Assembly: GCA_965204705.1 (NCBI GenBank)
Contig: OZ242006.1
Coordinates: 3,968,001 to 4,032,000 of the forward strand
Length of the DNA stretch: 64,000 bases
Source: Bin5 sp965204705
GTDB taxonomy: Bacteria > Chloroflexota > Anaerolineae > Caldilineales > Caldilineaceae
Reading direction: 5' to 3'
The translations under genes and the position numbers were made by a program. This document shows, piece after piece, positions 52,073 through 60,444 of the stretch. Each line of letters begins with the position of its first letter. Within the stretch, counting starts at the first letter, position 1. The notes under the pieces were generated by a model. It was given only the letters and a program-made list of their open reading frames with translations. It ran no database searches and was not told where the DNA came from.

Positions 52073-52381
52073 CGCTGTGTCCGCTTTAAGGCATTTTGCG
52101 GGCGGGCAGATTAGGACGGTTGTCCATGAATTTCAGATTCTCGGAAGGGTCCGGTCTGGCGTTGGACGACCTTGCGGCTCCGGCCTGGACGGGTACGGGG
52201 CGAACAGGCCAACTGTGAAACGGGTTGTACGGATGCCTGGGAGTTACGAACTGTTGCCGGCTGTAGCGGAATGCCGGGGGCTAGCAGACGATCTCTCGCT
52301 TGGGGGGTTTCGGACCGAGGCCACCCGTTCATGCTTAGTATCGCACACATGTGCTGAATTGTCAAGAGAGATTTGAATTCG

Positions 52382-52586
52382 GGTGCAGTTCATATTTGGG
52401 GTGAGAGTGGGCAGGCACAAGGCCTGTCCCTACCGTGGTCACGGCGGACGGTTTCGCGGCACGACGTGGGTGGGCGACAGGTGGCACAGACAGCACGCCG
52501 GCGACGCGGCGCCAACGTGGCATGGTGTAAGGGGGGCGTTGCGGGGGGAATCCCCCCGCACAAGGGAGGGCCGAAGGCCCGACCGC
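52382..52586. repeat. Dispersed hairpin repeat, copy 2
   Basis: It starts with the same 19-nt tag as copy 1, followed by GGGCAGGC-ACAAG-GCCTGTCC (8-bp hairpin with one wobble). The core at 52529-52586 is nearly identical to copy 1's: GCGGGGGG/CCCCCCGC hairpin and GGGCC-GAA-GGCCC hairpin. The spacer between differs entirely from copy 1. Confidence 0.85.
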
Positions 52587-53022
52587 ACAACTGCAGTGGT
52601 CAGTGATCAGTGGTCAGAGGGAACGGCACTCGCCCTGGTCGGGGACGCGAACTGGCTTTGGGTTGGTCGTTGCCAGAGGTGTACGAGAGTTCACCTCCAT
52701 TTTGGACTGCACCCTGAATTCTGTGAGCTCTCTGAATTGGACAGGATCGGGACCGGTCTGCGGTCACTATCGCAGGATGCTGACGGGGATTTGCGTGCTC
52801 TCAGAGTGGGAGGGGCGAAACCAACTGTGCCGGCAGCGTTCTGCGGGCGCGACGACAGACCGGGGGCGCGGCGTAAGTCCCGGGGGGCGTTGCGGGGGGT
52901 GTCCCCCCGCACAAGGGAGGCCGCTTGCGGCTGACCGCCCAGATGCGAGGAGTAGGGAGTAAGACAAATGGTCAGATAGCAGTGGGGCAGAAAAGGGCCA
53001 AGATTGGATGTAATTTTCGGCA
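52587..53022. other. Intergenic region before the peptide ABC operon
   Basis: No credible gene. A short direct repeat (AGTGGTCAGTGATCAGTGGTC near 52597) and the third copy of the dispersed hairpin repeat (52881-52947) lie here. Frames on both strands are shadows. Confidence 0.6.
52881..52947. repeat. Dispersed hairpin repeat, copy 3 (core only)
   Basis: The core of copies 1 and 2 without the upstream tag. The second hairpin is different in sequence but in the same place: GCCG-CTTG-CGGC instead of GGGCC-GAA-GGCCC, flanked by the same GGGAG and GACCGCCC. Pairing is kept although the bases change. Confidence 0.85.
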
Positions 53023-53052
53023 TTGACACGGGGAATGACAATAAAATATAAT
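53023..53052 (+). promoter_or_regulatory. Strong promoter of the peptide ABC/catabolic operon
   Basis: TTGACA (53023-53028), 18-bp spacer, TATAAT (53047-53052): both hexamers are perfect. The start would be near 53059, leaving a leader of about 260 nt in which I recognise no riboswitch. Confidence 0.85.
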
Positions 53053-53317
53053 TTATTAACAGAATTGATAGTGTCCAAGAATTAGAGCGGGTTAGGGCCG
53101 GCCGCCGCGACGGGGAGGGGAAATGAATCGGCCTCAGATCATTTGGCTTGTTGGATTCACGTTGTAGGCGTGAAGGGGATTCGCTGGACTTCGTTACGGT
53201 GGACCGGTTCGGGTGCAAGACCGGTCGGAATTGGGACATGCACCAGCTGTGTTGGAGAAGCTCGGATATTGGCTTTAGCGTCGGTTCGGTCAAGGTACCA
53301 CAAAAGGAGATCTTCTC

Positions 53318-55000
53318 ATGAAAACGCACAGAACAGTTTGGTTTGTCGCCGGGACTCTTTTGCTGTTGATGTTCGGCCTTGCTGCGTGTGTCCCCGCCGG
53401 CGCGGAACCGGCGGCTGAAGCCGAAGAGGAACCGATGATGTCGATGGAGCCTGCCGAAGAGCAGGTGCTGCGCTTTGCGCCGTGTTGCAGCTTCCGCTGG
53501 GACCCCGCTACCGGGACGGGCGCCGACTACTACTACGGGGCCGGGCTCCTATCTGCGCTTACCGAGGTTGTGGTGAACCCGGACACGGGAGTGGAGGAGG
53601 TAACCTGCTGGCTCTGTGATAGCTTCGATGTAAGCGACGACGGCCTCACCTATACGTACCGCCTACGTCAGGATCTCAAGTTTGGCACGACGGGGAATCC
53701 GGTCACGGCCCACGACGTGAAATACACGTGGGAGAGGTCGTTGCGGGTCGGCAAATGGCCCTTACGACTCTTCATGTTTATTGAGGGCGCGATGGACCTC
53801 TACAACGAGAACGCCGATACGATGTCCGGCATTACGGTGGTCGATGATTTCACCCTCGAGGTGAAGATGATGCAACCGGCGCCGATGTGGAATCGCTGGT
53901 CGACCGGGACGCCCATGGCAGTCTGTGAGCAGGAACAGTTGGAGGCGGGGACAGCTGAGAGGCACTGGCTGGAGGGCGGCGGCGGCTGCGCGGGTCCCTT
54001 CCAGGCTGAGAGCTTTGACCCTGACGAGAATCTGCTCGTGCTGGAACGCAACCCGCACTGGCCTGGCGAGCCGGCGAAGCTCGATAAGCTGATTCTGCAG
54101 GGCCGCCTGCCGGCCGAGACGATGCTAATCGGCTATGAGAACGATGAGTTCGACGTAGTTTGGGTCGCCGGTCCGATCTTGTCAGAGATCCTGGACCCTG
54201 AGAATCCGCTGCACAATGAACTCCGGTTCTGGCCTACGCAGAACTATCTGGCGCAGGTTCTCTTCACCGATAAACCGCCTTTCGACGATCCGAAGATGCG
54301 CGAAGCCTTCATCAAGTCGATCGACATGGACGAGATCATCGAGAAGGTGATGCGAGGGCGATTCTTCAAGCTCAAGACGCTCACGGGCGGGCCGTACGGG
54401 CCTTACTGCGAGGTTCACGACTGCGATAGCCGGCCCGGTTTGACGCAGGATGTGGAGGGGGCGTTGCAGGCCTTCGCCGAGTCCCGCTATCAAGGCGACC
54501 CCAGCCTGGTCGAACCGATTCGCGTCTACGCGCCGCCAGGCACGACGCTCGGCGACCGCAGTCTCCTGTGGCAGGCGATCGCACAGCAGGTGTATCAGGT
54601 ACTGGGCGTTCAGATTGAGCTGTTAATCAAGCAGCGCACGACACCTGAGGAGCGCGAACTGGCCAACGTCGGCAGCTGGGCGCATGGCATACAGGCGCTG
54701 GATCCGCAAGAGGCGATCTGGCCGCTGTGGCATTCGGACGGCCCGTTCAATGACGGTTACCTGAAGCACCAGGACCCGCAGTTGGATGCCTTGATCGAGA
54801 AGGCCCAGGCAATTCAGAATGTTGAGGAGCGGATGGCTGCGTGGAAAGAGGTTGAGGATTACATGTACAGCCTGTATGTTATGATCCCGACCTATCTGGA
54901 TGCGCGCTACTTCCTGGTCAAGCCGTGGGTGCACAATTTCGAGTTGGGCTTCAACTCGCGGCTGCTCAACCCGGATGAAGTCTGGATCTCCGAACACTAA
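53318..55000 (+). CDS. Family 5 extracellular solute-binding lipoprotein (peptide type)
   Basis: 560 aa. Lipoprotein signal MKTHRTVWFVAGTLLLLMFG with lipobox LAAC, followed by an acidic linker (PAAEAEEEPMMSMEPAEE). The mature part is DppA/OppA-like: YTYRLRQDLKFGTTGNPVTAHDVKYTWERSL, MREAFIKSIDMDEIIEKVM, and the late ERMAAWKEVEDYMYSLYVMIP. AAAGGAGA precedes the ATG. It is the first gene of a plus-strand cluster with a cytochrome-like lipoprotein, two permeases and several catabolic enzymes. It may bind peptides, but family 5 proteins also bind nickel, heme or oligosaccharides. Confidence 0.95.
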   Translation: MKTHRTVWFVAGTLLLLMFGLAACVPAGAEPAAEAEEEPMMSMEPAEEQVLRFAPCCSFRWDPATGTGADYYYGAGLLSALTEVVVNPDTGVEEVTCWLCDSFDVSDDGLTYTYRLRQDLKFGTTGNPVTAHDVKYTWERSLRVGKWPLRLFMFIEGAMDLYNENADTMSGITVVDDFTLEVKMMQPAPMWNRWSTGTPMAVCEQEQLEAGTAERHWLEGGGGCAGPFQAESFDPDENLLVLERNPHWPGEPAKLDKLILQGRLPAETMLIGYENDEFDVVWVAGPILSEILDPENPLHNELRFWPTQNYLAQVLFTDKPPFDDPKMREAFIKSIDMDEIIEKVMRGRFFKLKTLTGGPYGPYCEVHDCDSRPGLTQDVEGALQAFAESRYQGDPSLVEPIRVYAPPGTTLGDRSLLWQAIAQQVYQVLGVQIELLIKQRTTPEERELANVGSWAHGIQALDPQEAIWPLWHSDGPFNDGYLKHQDPQLDALIEKAQAIQNVEERMAAWKEVEDYMYSLYVMIPTYLDARYFLVKPWVHNFELGFNSRLLNPDEVWISEH

Positions 55001-55045
55001 GTTTTCTGAGTGAGGAAGGCGGGCAGTTGACTGTTCGAATACAGT

Positions 55046-55072
55046 GGGGCTATGCCGTTCCTGCATAGCCCC
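55046..55072 (+). promoter_or_regulatory. Hairpin after the binding-protein gene
   Basis: Perfect 10-bp stem GGGGCTATGC/GCATAGCCCC with a 7-nt loop, 46 nt past the binding-protein stop. No T-run follows, so it fits transcript stabilisation or processing better than termination. Confidence 0.6.
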
Positions 55073-55118
55073 TCCAGCTGCCGCCTTCCTGTACGCCCTT
55101 TGCTGCGCAGGACAGAAG

Positions 55119-55505
55119 ATGCAGCCCTCTCACCATCATCAACCGCCACGAATGGACTGCCGACGTACCACGCTGGTTGCGGTCATTGTCATCTGGCTTC
55201 TCACAGCAGCATGCGGGGGCGGGCAGAAGGCGGCAATCGCAAGAGGCGAGAAGGTCTTCGAGGAACGCTGCGCTTCGTGTCACACAATAATCAGCCAGGG
55301 AGGGGGCGAGACGGCTGACGTCACCAAGGTCGGCGGCCAGATTGACGACCGGTTCAAGGACGGAGCTTACGCGGACACGCAGACTTCGCGTAAGCTGAAG
55401 GTATATCTGGTGGCGTACCACGAGAACGCGACCGATCTGGAGATGGAACCAAAGCAGTTGGACGACCTGGTTGAGTACCTTTGGACCTTTAAGGTCCGCA
55501 GGTGA
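55119..55505 (+). CDS. Small c-type cytochrome lipoprotein
   Basis: 128 aa from ATG 55119 (AGGAC upstream); ATG 55152 (MDCRRTTLVAVIVIWLLTAAC) gives a cleaner signal and is a good alternative. Lipobox LTAAC is followed by GGGQKAAIARGEKVFEERCASCH: a CXXCH heme-binding motif near the N-terminus of the mature protein. A single heme domain of about 80 residues follows, with a probable distal Met in LEMEPKQLDDLVEYLWTF. It should be a membrane-anchored electron carrier on the outer face. Its position between the binding protein and the permease genes is odd for a cytochrome. Confidence 0.8.
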   Translation: MQPSHHHQPPRMDCRRTTLVAVIVIWLLTAACGGGQKAAIARGEKVFEERCASCHTIISQGGGETADVTKVGGQIDDRFKDGAYADTQTSRKLKVYLVAYHENATDLEMEPKQLDDLVEYLWTFKVRR

Positions 55506-55538
55506 GTCGGACGGGATTCAGCTGCACGGAGGTTGAAG

Positions 55539-56489
55539 ATTACCACATACATTATCCGCCGCCTGGTATATATCATCCCCACACTTATCGCGGCGTCGGC
55601 TCTGACATTTGTCCTGGCCCATTACGGTCCCGGCGACCCGCTGATGGAGTTGCTGCAGGAGGCGTACTGGGACGAGGAGCTGCGGGAAAGGGTGCGCCAC
55701 TCGTTGGGGTTGGATCGTCCCTTCCTTGTCCAATACGGTGAATTCCTGGGGCGTCTGATGCAGGGCCAGTTGGGTTATTCGATCCTGTCCGGGCAAAGGT
55801 CGATCAATGTAATGCTCGCAAAGGCATGGCCGAAGAGTATCCAGTTGGGGTTGGTCGGGATGTTCTTCTGGTTCGTCAGCGGTACGATCCTGGGGATCAT
55901 CGCGGCCAGGTTCCACAACCGGCCCATCGACTACATCATCGTCAGCACGACGGTCGCAGTGTCGACCATCCCCACTTTTGTGCTGGCGCCGATGCTGATG
56001 ATTGTTTTCATTCTCCAGCTTGGCTGGATCGAAAGCAGCATTGGGTGGGAAGGTATATTCAGCCAGAAGATTATCCTGCCGATGATGCTGATCGGTTTCA
56101 CGGGGACAGCGGGGCTGGTGCGGCAGTGGAGGTCGAGCATTCTGGAGACGATCAGTCAGGATTACGTGCGGACGGCACGGGCCAAGGGTCTGACGGAACG
56201 GCTGATCATTGTTCGCCATGTCCTGCGTAACGCGTTCACACCGATTCTTACGATCACGGCTGCCTCGCTGGGCGGCTTCATAACCGGCAGCATCTTTGTC
56301 GAACAGATCTTCAACATCCACGGATTCGGCTGGCTGGTGTGGCAGGGCATCATCGGGTTGGACTACCCGGTGTTGATGATTACGACGCTCTTCAGCGCGG
56401 CGATCATACTGTTTATGAATCTGGTGGTGGATATTTTGTACGGCGTTGTTGATCCGCGGGTGCGGGTTGGGGAAAGAGCGCGGCGTTAG
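55539..56489 (+). CDS. Peptide-type ABC transporter permease, DppB-like
   Basis: About 316 aa. It begins TTYIIRRLVYIIPTLIAASALTF, a standard DppB first helix, and the coupling loop is DYVRTARAKGLTERLIIVRHVLRNAFTPIL. No ATG is present. GGAGG at 55528-55532 abuts a TTG (55533), which is too close to serve it, but lies 6 nt before ATT 55539. Initiation at ATT (rare but known from infC) would give the usual N-terminus, and TTG is the alternative (318 aa). It follows the cytochrome gene by about 30 nt. Confidence 0.9.
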   Translation: MTTYIIRRLVYIIPTLIAASALTFVLAHYGPGDPLMELLQEAYWDEELRERVRHSLGLDRPFLVQYGEFLGRLMQGQLGYSILSGQRSINVMLAKAWPKSIQLGLVGMFFWFVSGTILGIIAARFHNRPIDYIIVSTTVAVSTIPTFVLAPMLMIVFILQLGWIESSIGWEGIFSQKIILPMMLIGFTGTAGLVRQWRSSILETISQDYVRTARAKGLTERLIIVRHVLRNAFTPILTITAASLGGFITGSIFVEQIFNIHGFGWLVWQGIIGLDYPVLMITTLFSAAIILFMNLVVDILYGVVDPRVRVGERARR

Positions 56490-56583
56490 CAGATTGTCGT
56501 GAAAAGGGCAGTTGAGCTAGTCGCCATTCAGTCGGCGCGGCAACTGATCGATAGAAAGAGGAAGAGGCGGCGGGAAAAGAGTC

Positions 56584-57579
56584 ATGGAGGAGCAAGAGAC
56601 TCAGGCGGAAGATCAGCGTCAAGTGTTGACCGACCAGTTTCGCCGTCCTGAGCGCAACCTTTGGAAGGATGCTTTCACCCAGCTGATTGCCAATCGGCTG
56701 GCCATGGGGAGCATCGTCATTATTTTCATTGTCTTCTTCATCGCCGCGTTCGGGCCTTATCTCACCCCCTACGATCATCTGTATCAGGATTGGGACAACA
56801 TCGCGCAGCCGCCAACCAGGCTGCACCCGCTGGGCACGGACGAACTCGGTCGCGACATGCTGTCCCGCATCCTGGCTGGCGGGCGCACGGCTATCATGGT
56901 GGCGGTGGTTACCACGACGATTGCCTTCGTACTCGGTGTACTGATCGGCGCGGCCGGCGCGTACCTGGGTGGTTTTGCCGACGCGCTGGTGGTGCGTACG
57001 ATTGACTTCCTGCAAGCATTTCCCCATATTCTGCTGGCGGTCTTCCTGGCTGCCACGTTGAAGCCCTCCTTCATTCGATTCGGCGATTCGCTGGTCCAAC
57101 AGTACGGCATTCGGGCGCTGGGCAATACCCTCTACCTGGACTATCTGCTGATCTTTGCGGTGCTGGGCATCACCGGTTGGCCGAACCTGGCGCGACTGGT
57201 GCGGGGACAGGTCCTATCGTTGCGGGCGACCGAGTATGTCAGTTCCGCCCAGGTTGTGGGCGCCAAGGAGTGGCGCATCATCGTCCACCATCTGGTGCCG
57301 AATGCGCTGGGGCCGGTCATCGTTTCACTGAGCGCAAGCTTTGGCGGGGCGATGCTTACCGAAGCGTCGCTGAGCTATCTTGGGCTGGGCATACAGCCGC
57401 CTGGGGCGAGTTGGGGCATGATGATCGCGGAAAACCTGGTGCAGTGGCGCTACCGGCCCCATCTGGTCGTGATGCCGGGCATGGTACTGTTTGTCACCGT
57501 ACTGGCCTTCACTTTTTTGGGAGACGGCTTAAACGATGCGCTTAACCCGCGCATGCTGACCCCCACCGGGCAGAAATAG
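56584..57579 (+). CDS. Peptide-type ABC transporter permease, DppC-like
   Basis: 331 aa. A 35-residue polar tail, the first helix, then LGTDELGRDMLSRILAGGRTAIMV (DppC motif) and five more helices. The coupling loop is SSAQVVGAKEWRIIVHHLVPNALGPVIV, with EASLSYLGLGIQPPGASWGMM next. The ribosome site is weak (AAAAGAG). It pairs with the DppB-like permease 95 bp upstream. No DppD/DppF ATPase gene follows; the next gene is an oxidoreductase. Confidence 0.94.
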   Translation: MEEQETQAEDQRQVLTDQFRRPERNLWKDAFTQLIANRLAMGSIVIIFIVFFIAAFGPYLTPYDHLYQDWDNIAQPPTRLHPLGTDELGRDMLSRILAGGRTAIMVAVVTTTIAFVLGVLIGAAGAYLGGFADALVVRTIDFLQAFPHILLAVFLAATLKPSFIRFGDSLVQQYGIRALGNTLYLDYLLIFAVLGITGWPNLARLVRGQVLSLRATEYVSSAQVVGAKEWRIIVHHLVPNALGPVIVSLSASFGGAMLTEASLSYLGLGIQPPGASWGMMIAENLVQWRYRPHLVVMPGMVLFVTVLAFTFLGDGLNDALNPRMLTPTGQK

Positions 57580-57598
57580 CTACGTAAAGGGATTAGTC

Positions 57599-58633
57599 AT
57601 GAAAATTCGCGTTGGTGTTGCAGGCGTAGGACATCGAGGGTTGGGGCTTGCCCGATCCTTGGCAAAGTTGGAGGACGTCGAGCTCGCCGCGCTGGCTGAT
57701 TTGAGTCCTCAGCGGTTAGAGGCCGCGGCGCAGGAGTTCAACGTCGATCGGACTTTTTCCCTGATCAGTGAGATGCTGGAAAGCGTGAAACTGGACGCGA
57801 TTCTCATTCTCACGCCGGACCTGGCGCACCATCCGCAGACGCTCCACAGCTTTGAGGCCGGCGTGCATGTCCTTGTCGAAAAGCCGCCCGCCTATACGGT
57901 GGCGGAGATGGAGGAAATGGCGGCGGCGGCGGAAAAGGCCGGGAAGCACCTGATGGTGGCTTGGAACCGGACCTATGCGCTGCTGCGCGTCAAGGCGCTT
58001 TTTGCCGACGAACCCCCTGAGGTCGTACTGGCGAACTATGTCCGCCCTGAACCCGCCTACCTGGGCCTTATCCGTAACCATATTGTGGATCCTCTTTATT
58101 TCCTCTGCGGTGAACCGGCAGAGGTGGCTGCGCAATGCGATATGTTCAGTGGACAGCAAGAGGGGCACACGCTTGCAAACATCCGTTTTCAGGGCGGCGC
58201 GGTAGGATCGATGATCAGCAGTTTCGGGTCAGGGGGCCACAGCGAACAGCTCACGGCCTATGGCAACGGCTATTCGGTCTTTATCGATTCGACCGGCCGG
58301 GGCAGTGGCAGGATCATGCGGGCCCGCCAAGTAGTTGAGTCGCTCGATCCTGTGGACAGCTCGGCGGTGCAGATCCGTCATTTCATCGACTGTATCAAGG
58401 AGGACAAGGAGCCGCTGACATCGGGCCGCAAGGCCGTGCGCATCGTTCGCTTCACTCGGGATATCATGGACGCGGCCGGCATGGGAATACCGCCCCTGCC
58501 CGAAGGGGAACCTGGCTGGCTCCTCTGGTGCATGTGCGGCGACAAAGTCATATCCAACGTGGAACGATGTCCGCGCTGCGGGCAGGAGTGGGCGGGCTGG
58601 TCGCTACCGGTTGAGACGATTAGAAGGACTTGA
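57599..58633 (+). CDS. Gfo/Idh/MocA-family oxidoreductase with C-terminal zinc-ribbon-like tail
   Basis: 344 aa. NAD(P)-dependent: VGVAGVGHRGLGLARSL (Rossmann), ILTPDLAHHPQTLHSFEAGVHVLVEKPPAYTVAEMEEM (with the EKP Lys), and the substrate half with NHIVDPLYFLCGEPAEVAAQ. After the normal fold, the last 35 residues are WLLWCMCGDKVISNVERCPRCGQEW: CxC and CPRCG pairs that could hold a zinc ion. That tail is unusual for the family. AAGGGA precedes the ATG. Another Gfo/MocA gene starts 49 nt after its stop. Likely substrate: a sugar or inositol-like polyol; unknown. Confidence 0.92.
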   Translation: MKIRVGVAGVGHRGLGLARSLAKLEDVELAALADLSPQRLEAAAQEFNVDRTFSLISEMLESVKLDAILILTPDLAHHPQTLHSFEAGVHVLVEKPPAYTVAEMEEMAAAAEKAGKHLMVAWNRTYALLRVKALFADEPPEVVLANYVRPEPAYLGLIRNHIVDPLYFLCGEPAEVAAQCDMFSGQQEGHTLANIRFQGGAVGSMISSFGSGGHSEQLTAYGNGYSVFIDSTGRGSGRIMRARQVVESLDPVDSSAVQIRHFIDCIKEDKEPLTSGRKAVRIVRFTRDIMDAAGMGIPPLPEGEPGWLLWCMCGDKVISNVERCPRCGQEWAGWSLPVETIRRT

Positions 58634-58682
58634 GCCCGGACCTGCCCAGCATTGCATCTCCCCTTTTCTGGAGGCAGCTGCC

Positions 58683-59738
58683 ATGAGCGCAGAGTACCGA
58701 GTTGGCATAATAGGACTCGGCCGCATGGGCGCGGTCATAGACGACGAAATGATCGGTCACCCGGTATACCTGGTGCCTTACAGCCATGCCGCGGCGTTCG
58801 ATCACGAGACGAGGACGACGCTTGTCGCCGGGGCTGCGCCGGGCGAGGAAAGCCGCGCCCGGTTTCAGGCGCGCTATGGCGACGCCCGAACCTATGCCGA
58901 CTATAATCAGATGTTGGGGGAGGAGGACCTCGATATCGTCGGCGTGGCAACGCATGCTCCGTTGCACGCTGAGGTGACGGTCGCGGCAGCCGAAGCAGGC
59001 GCAAAGGGGATCCTTGTCACGAAGCCGATGGCGATATCACTGGACGAGTGTGACCGCATGTTGGATGTCTGCCGGCAGCACGGGACCAAGCTCACGATCG
59101 GGCACGGTCGCCGCTGGATGAAACATTACCGCTTCGCGCGCAATCTGATCGCCGACGGCGCGTTGGGAGAAGTGCGGGAGGCGACGGCGTACTGCACGCA
59201 CGGGCTGGTGCACAATGTCACGCATATGTTCGACATTCTGCTGATGCTGCTGGACGAGCCGATCGAGTGGATGACCGGGTACCTCGAGGGAGAGTTCGAT
59301 CCGCCGGAAACCTTGACCCATCGCAGGGATGCCAGCGGAGGCGGTCTGGGGCGGACAAGAAGCGGGGTGGCCGTTCATTTTGCGGGGACCCATGACAAAG
59401 TCCTCGGCCTGGACATCGACATTGTCGGCACCGATGGGGTCCTTCGTTGTCTCTACAATGGCTTTGGCCTGGAATTGTGGCAAAAGGATCCCCACGACCG
59501 CTACAATCGACTTCGAAAGGCGGAGATAGATGCGCCGCAGGAGACCGAAAGCCAGACGACGGCTGCTATCAAGGACCTGATCCAAGCCATAGAAACGGGC
59601 AGCGAGACGTCATCTACGGGCGAGGATGGCAGGGCAGCTCTGGAAATGTGTATCGCCATTCATGAGTCTCAGCGGCTGGGCAACCAACGTGTCGATTTCC
59701 CTGTTCAGAACCGAGAAATGTCGGTGTGGTGCCGCTGA
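58683..59738 (+). CDS. Gfo/Idh/MocA-family oxidoreductase
   Basis: 351 aa from ATG 58683 (MSAEYRVGIIGLGRMGAVIDDEM), with GGAGG upstream. Rossmann motif GIIGLGRMGA, EKP-equivalent ILVTKPMAISLDECDRML (the Glu is Thr here, Lys kept), and the catalytic region THGLVHNVTHMFDILLMLLDEP with the HNVTH His residues. It probably oxidises or epimerises a sugar. It runs as a pair with the preceding family member. Both are common beside sugar or polyol transporters, but here the importer is a peptide-type one. Confidence 0.92.
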   Translation: MSAEYRVGIIGLGRMGAVIDDEMIGHPVYLVPYSHAAAFDHETRTTLVAGAAPGEESRARFQARYGDARTYADYNQMLGEEDLDIVGVATHAPLHAEVTVAAAEAGAKGILVTKPMAISLDECDRMLDVCRQHGTKLTIGHGRRWMKHYRFARNLIADGALGEVREATAYCTHGLVHNVTHMFDILLMLLDEPIEWMTGYLEGEFDPPETLTHRRDASGGGLGRTRSGVAVHFAGTHDKVLGLDIDIVGTDGVLRCLYNGFGLELWQKDPHDRYNRLRKAEIDAPQETESQTTAAIKDLIQAIETGSETSSTGEDGRAALEMCIAIHESQRLGNQRVDFPVQNREMSVWCR

Positions 59739-59943
59739 CAGATGTAGGTACTGCGGTGATCCGCGAAGGGACGCGAAGAGGCGCGAAGGAAAACCATTCC
59801 GCTTTTGCAGGTGATGGCTGCACATTGAATGGGTTAGGAAAAGATTTCCGCATTCTGCTTGCGTCCCGGTTTTTCCAGATTTGAACCCGAATCTGCGATT
59901 GTCAGTGGGACCAACTTAGTGAATCAGGAAGGGGAGCATTTCG
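59739..59943. other. Short intergenic region with GCGAAG repeats
   Basis: Three GCGAAG/GCGAAGG copies occur at about 59762-59790 (CCGCGAAGGGACGCGAAGAGGCGCGAAGG is split here into overlapping heptads). No terminator or promoter is clear. Confidence 0.4.
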
Positions 59944-60444
59944 ATGGCGGTTCGACAGGTATTGCTGCTTGGACATCCGAAACTGTATGAAGTCTGCGCG
60001 CCGGTTCGGCGGGATGAAGTTGAAAGCCTAGGACCGGCGATCCAGGACCTGCATGACACGTTGTTCGATTTTCGCGCAAAGTACGGCGTCGGACGCGCGA
60101 TCGCTGCGCCCCAGATCGGCGTGATGAAGCGGCTTGTTTACATGTATATCGGCTCGCCTACCGTCTTCTTTAATCCGGTCCTGGACCAGCTGAGTGAGGA
60201 GACTTTCGCCATGTGGGACGACTGCATGTGCTTTCCAGACCTGGTGGTAAAGGTCAATCGGCACAAGCGTTGCCGCATCACTTTTCTGGACCGGGCGTGG
60301 CAGGAGCAGACGATGCTGCTCGAAGATGATCTGTCGGAGCTGCTGCAACACGAGTGCGACCATCTGGACGGCGTGCTGGCCGTTTCGAGGGCGATAGACG
60401 CAGAATCTTTTGCGCTGCGCAGCCAGATGGAGTTCCTGAGCTGA
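59944..60444 (+). CDS. Peptide deformylase-like protein
   Basis: 166 aa. Deformylases remove formyl groups from N-terminal Met using a metal held by Cys and two His. Present are GVGRAIAAPQIG (motif 1, with an inserted Arg-Ala-Ile compared with GxGLAAPQ), MWDDCMCFP (motif 2, Cys kept but EGCLS changed to DDCMC) and LLQHECDHLDG (HExxH with Asp as in PDF). The changes put it in a divergent PDF-like group. Whether it acts on nascent proteins or on a small formylated compound is open, especially as it sits in a catabolic cluster. AAGGGGAG precedes the ATG. Confidence 0.85.
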   Translation: MAVRQVLLLGHPKLYEVCAPVRRDEVESLGPAIQDLHDTLFDFRAKYGVGRAIAAPQIGVMKRLVYMYIGSPTVFFNPVLDQLSEETFAMWDDCMCFPDLVVKVNRHKRCRITFLDRAWQEQTMLLEDDLSELLQHECDHLDGVLAVSRAIDAESFALRSQMEFLS

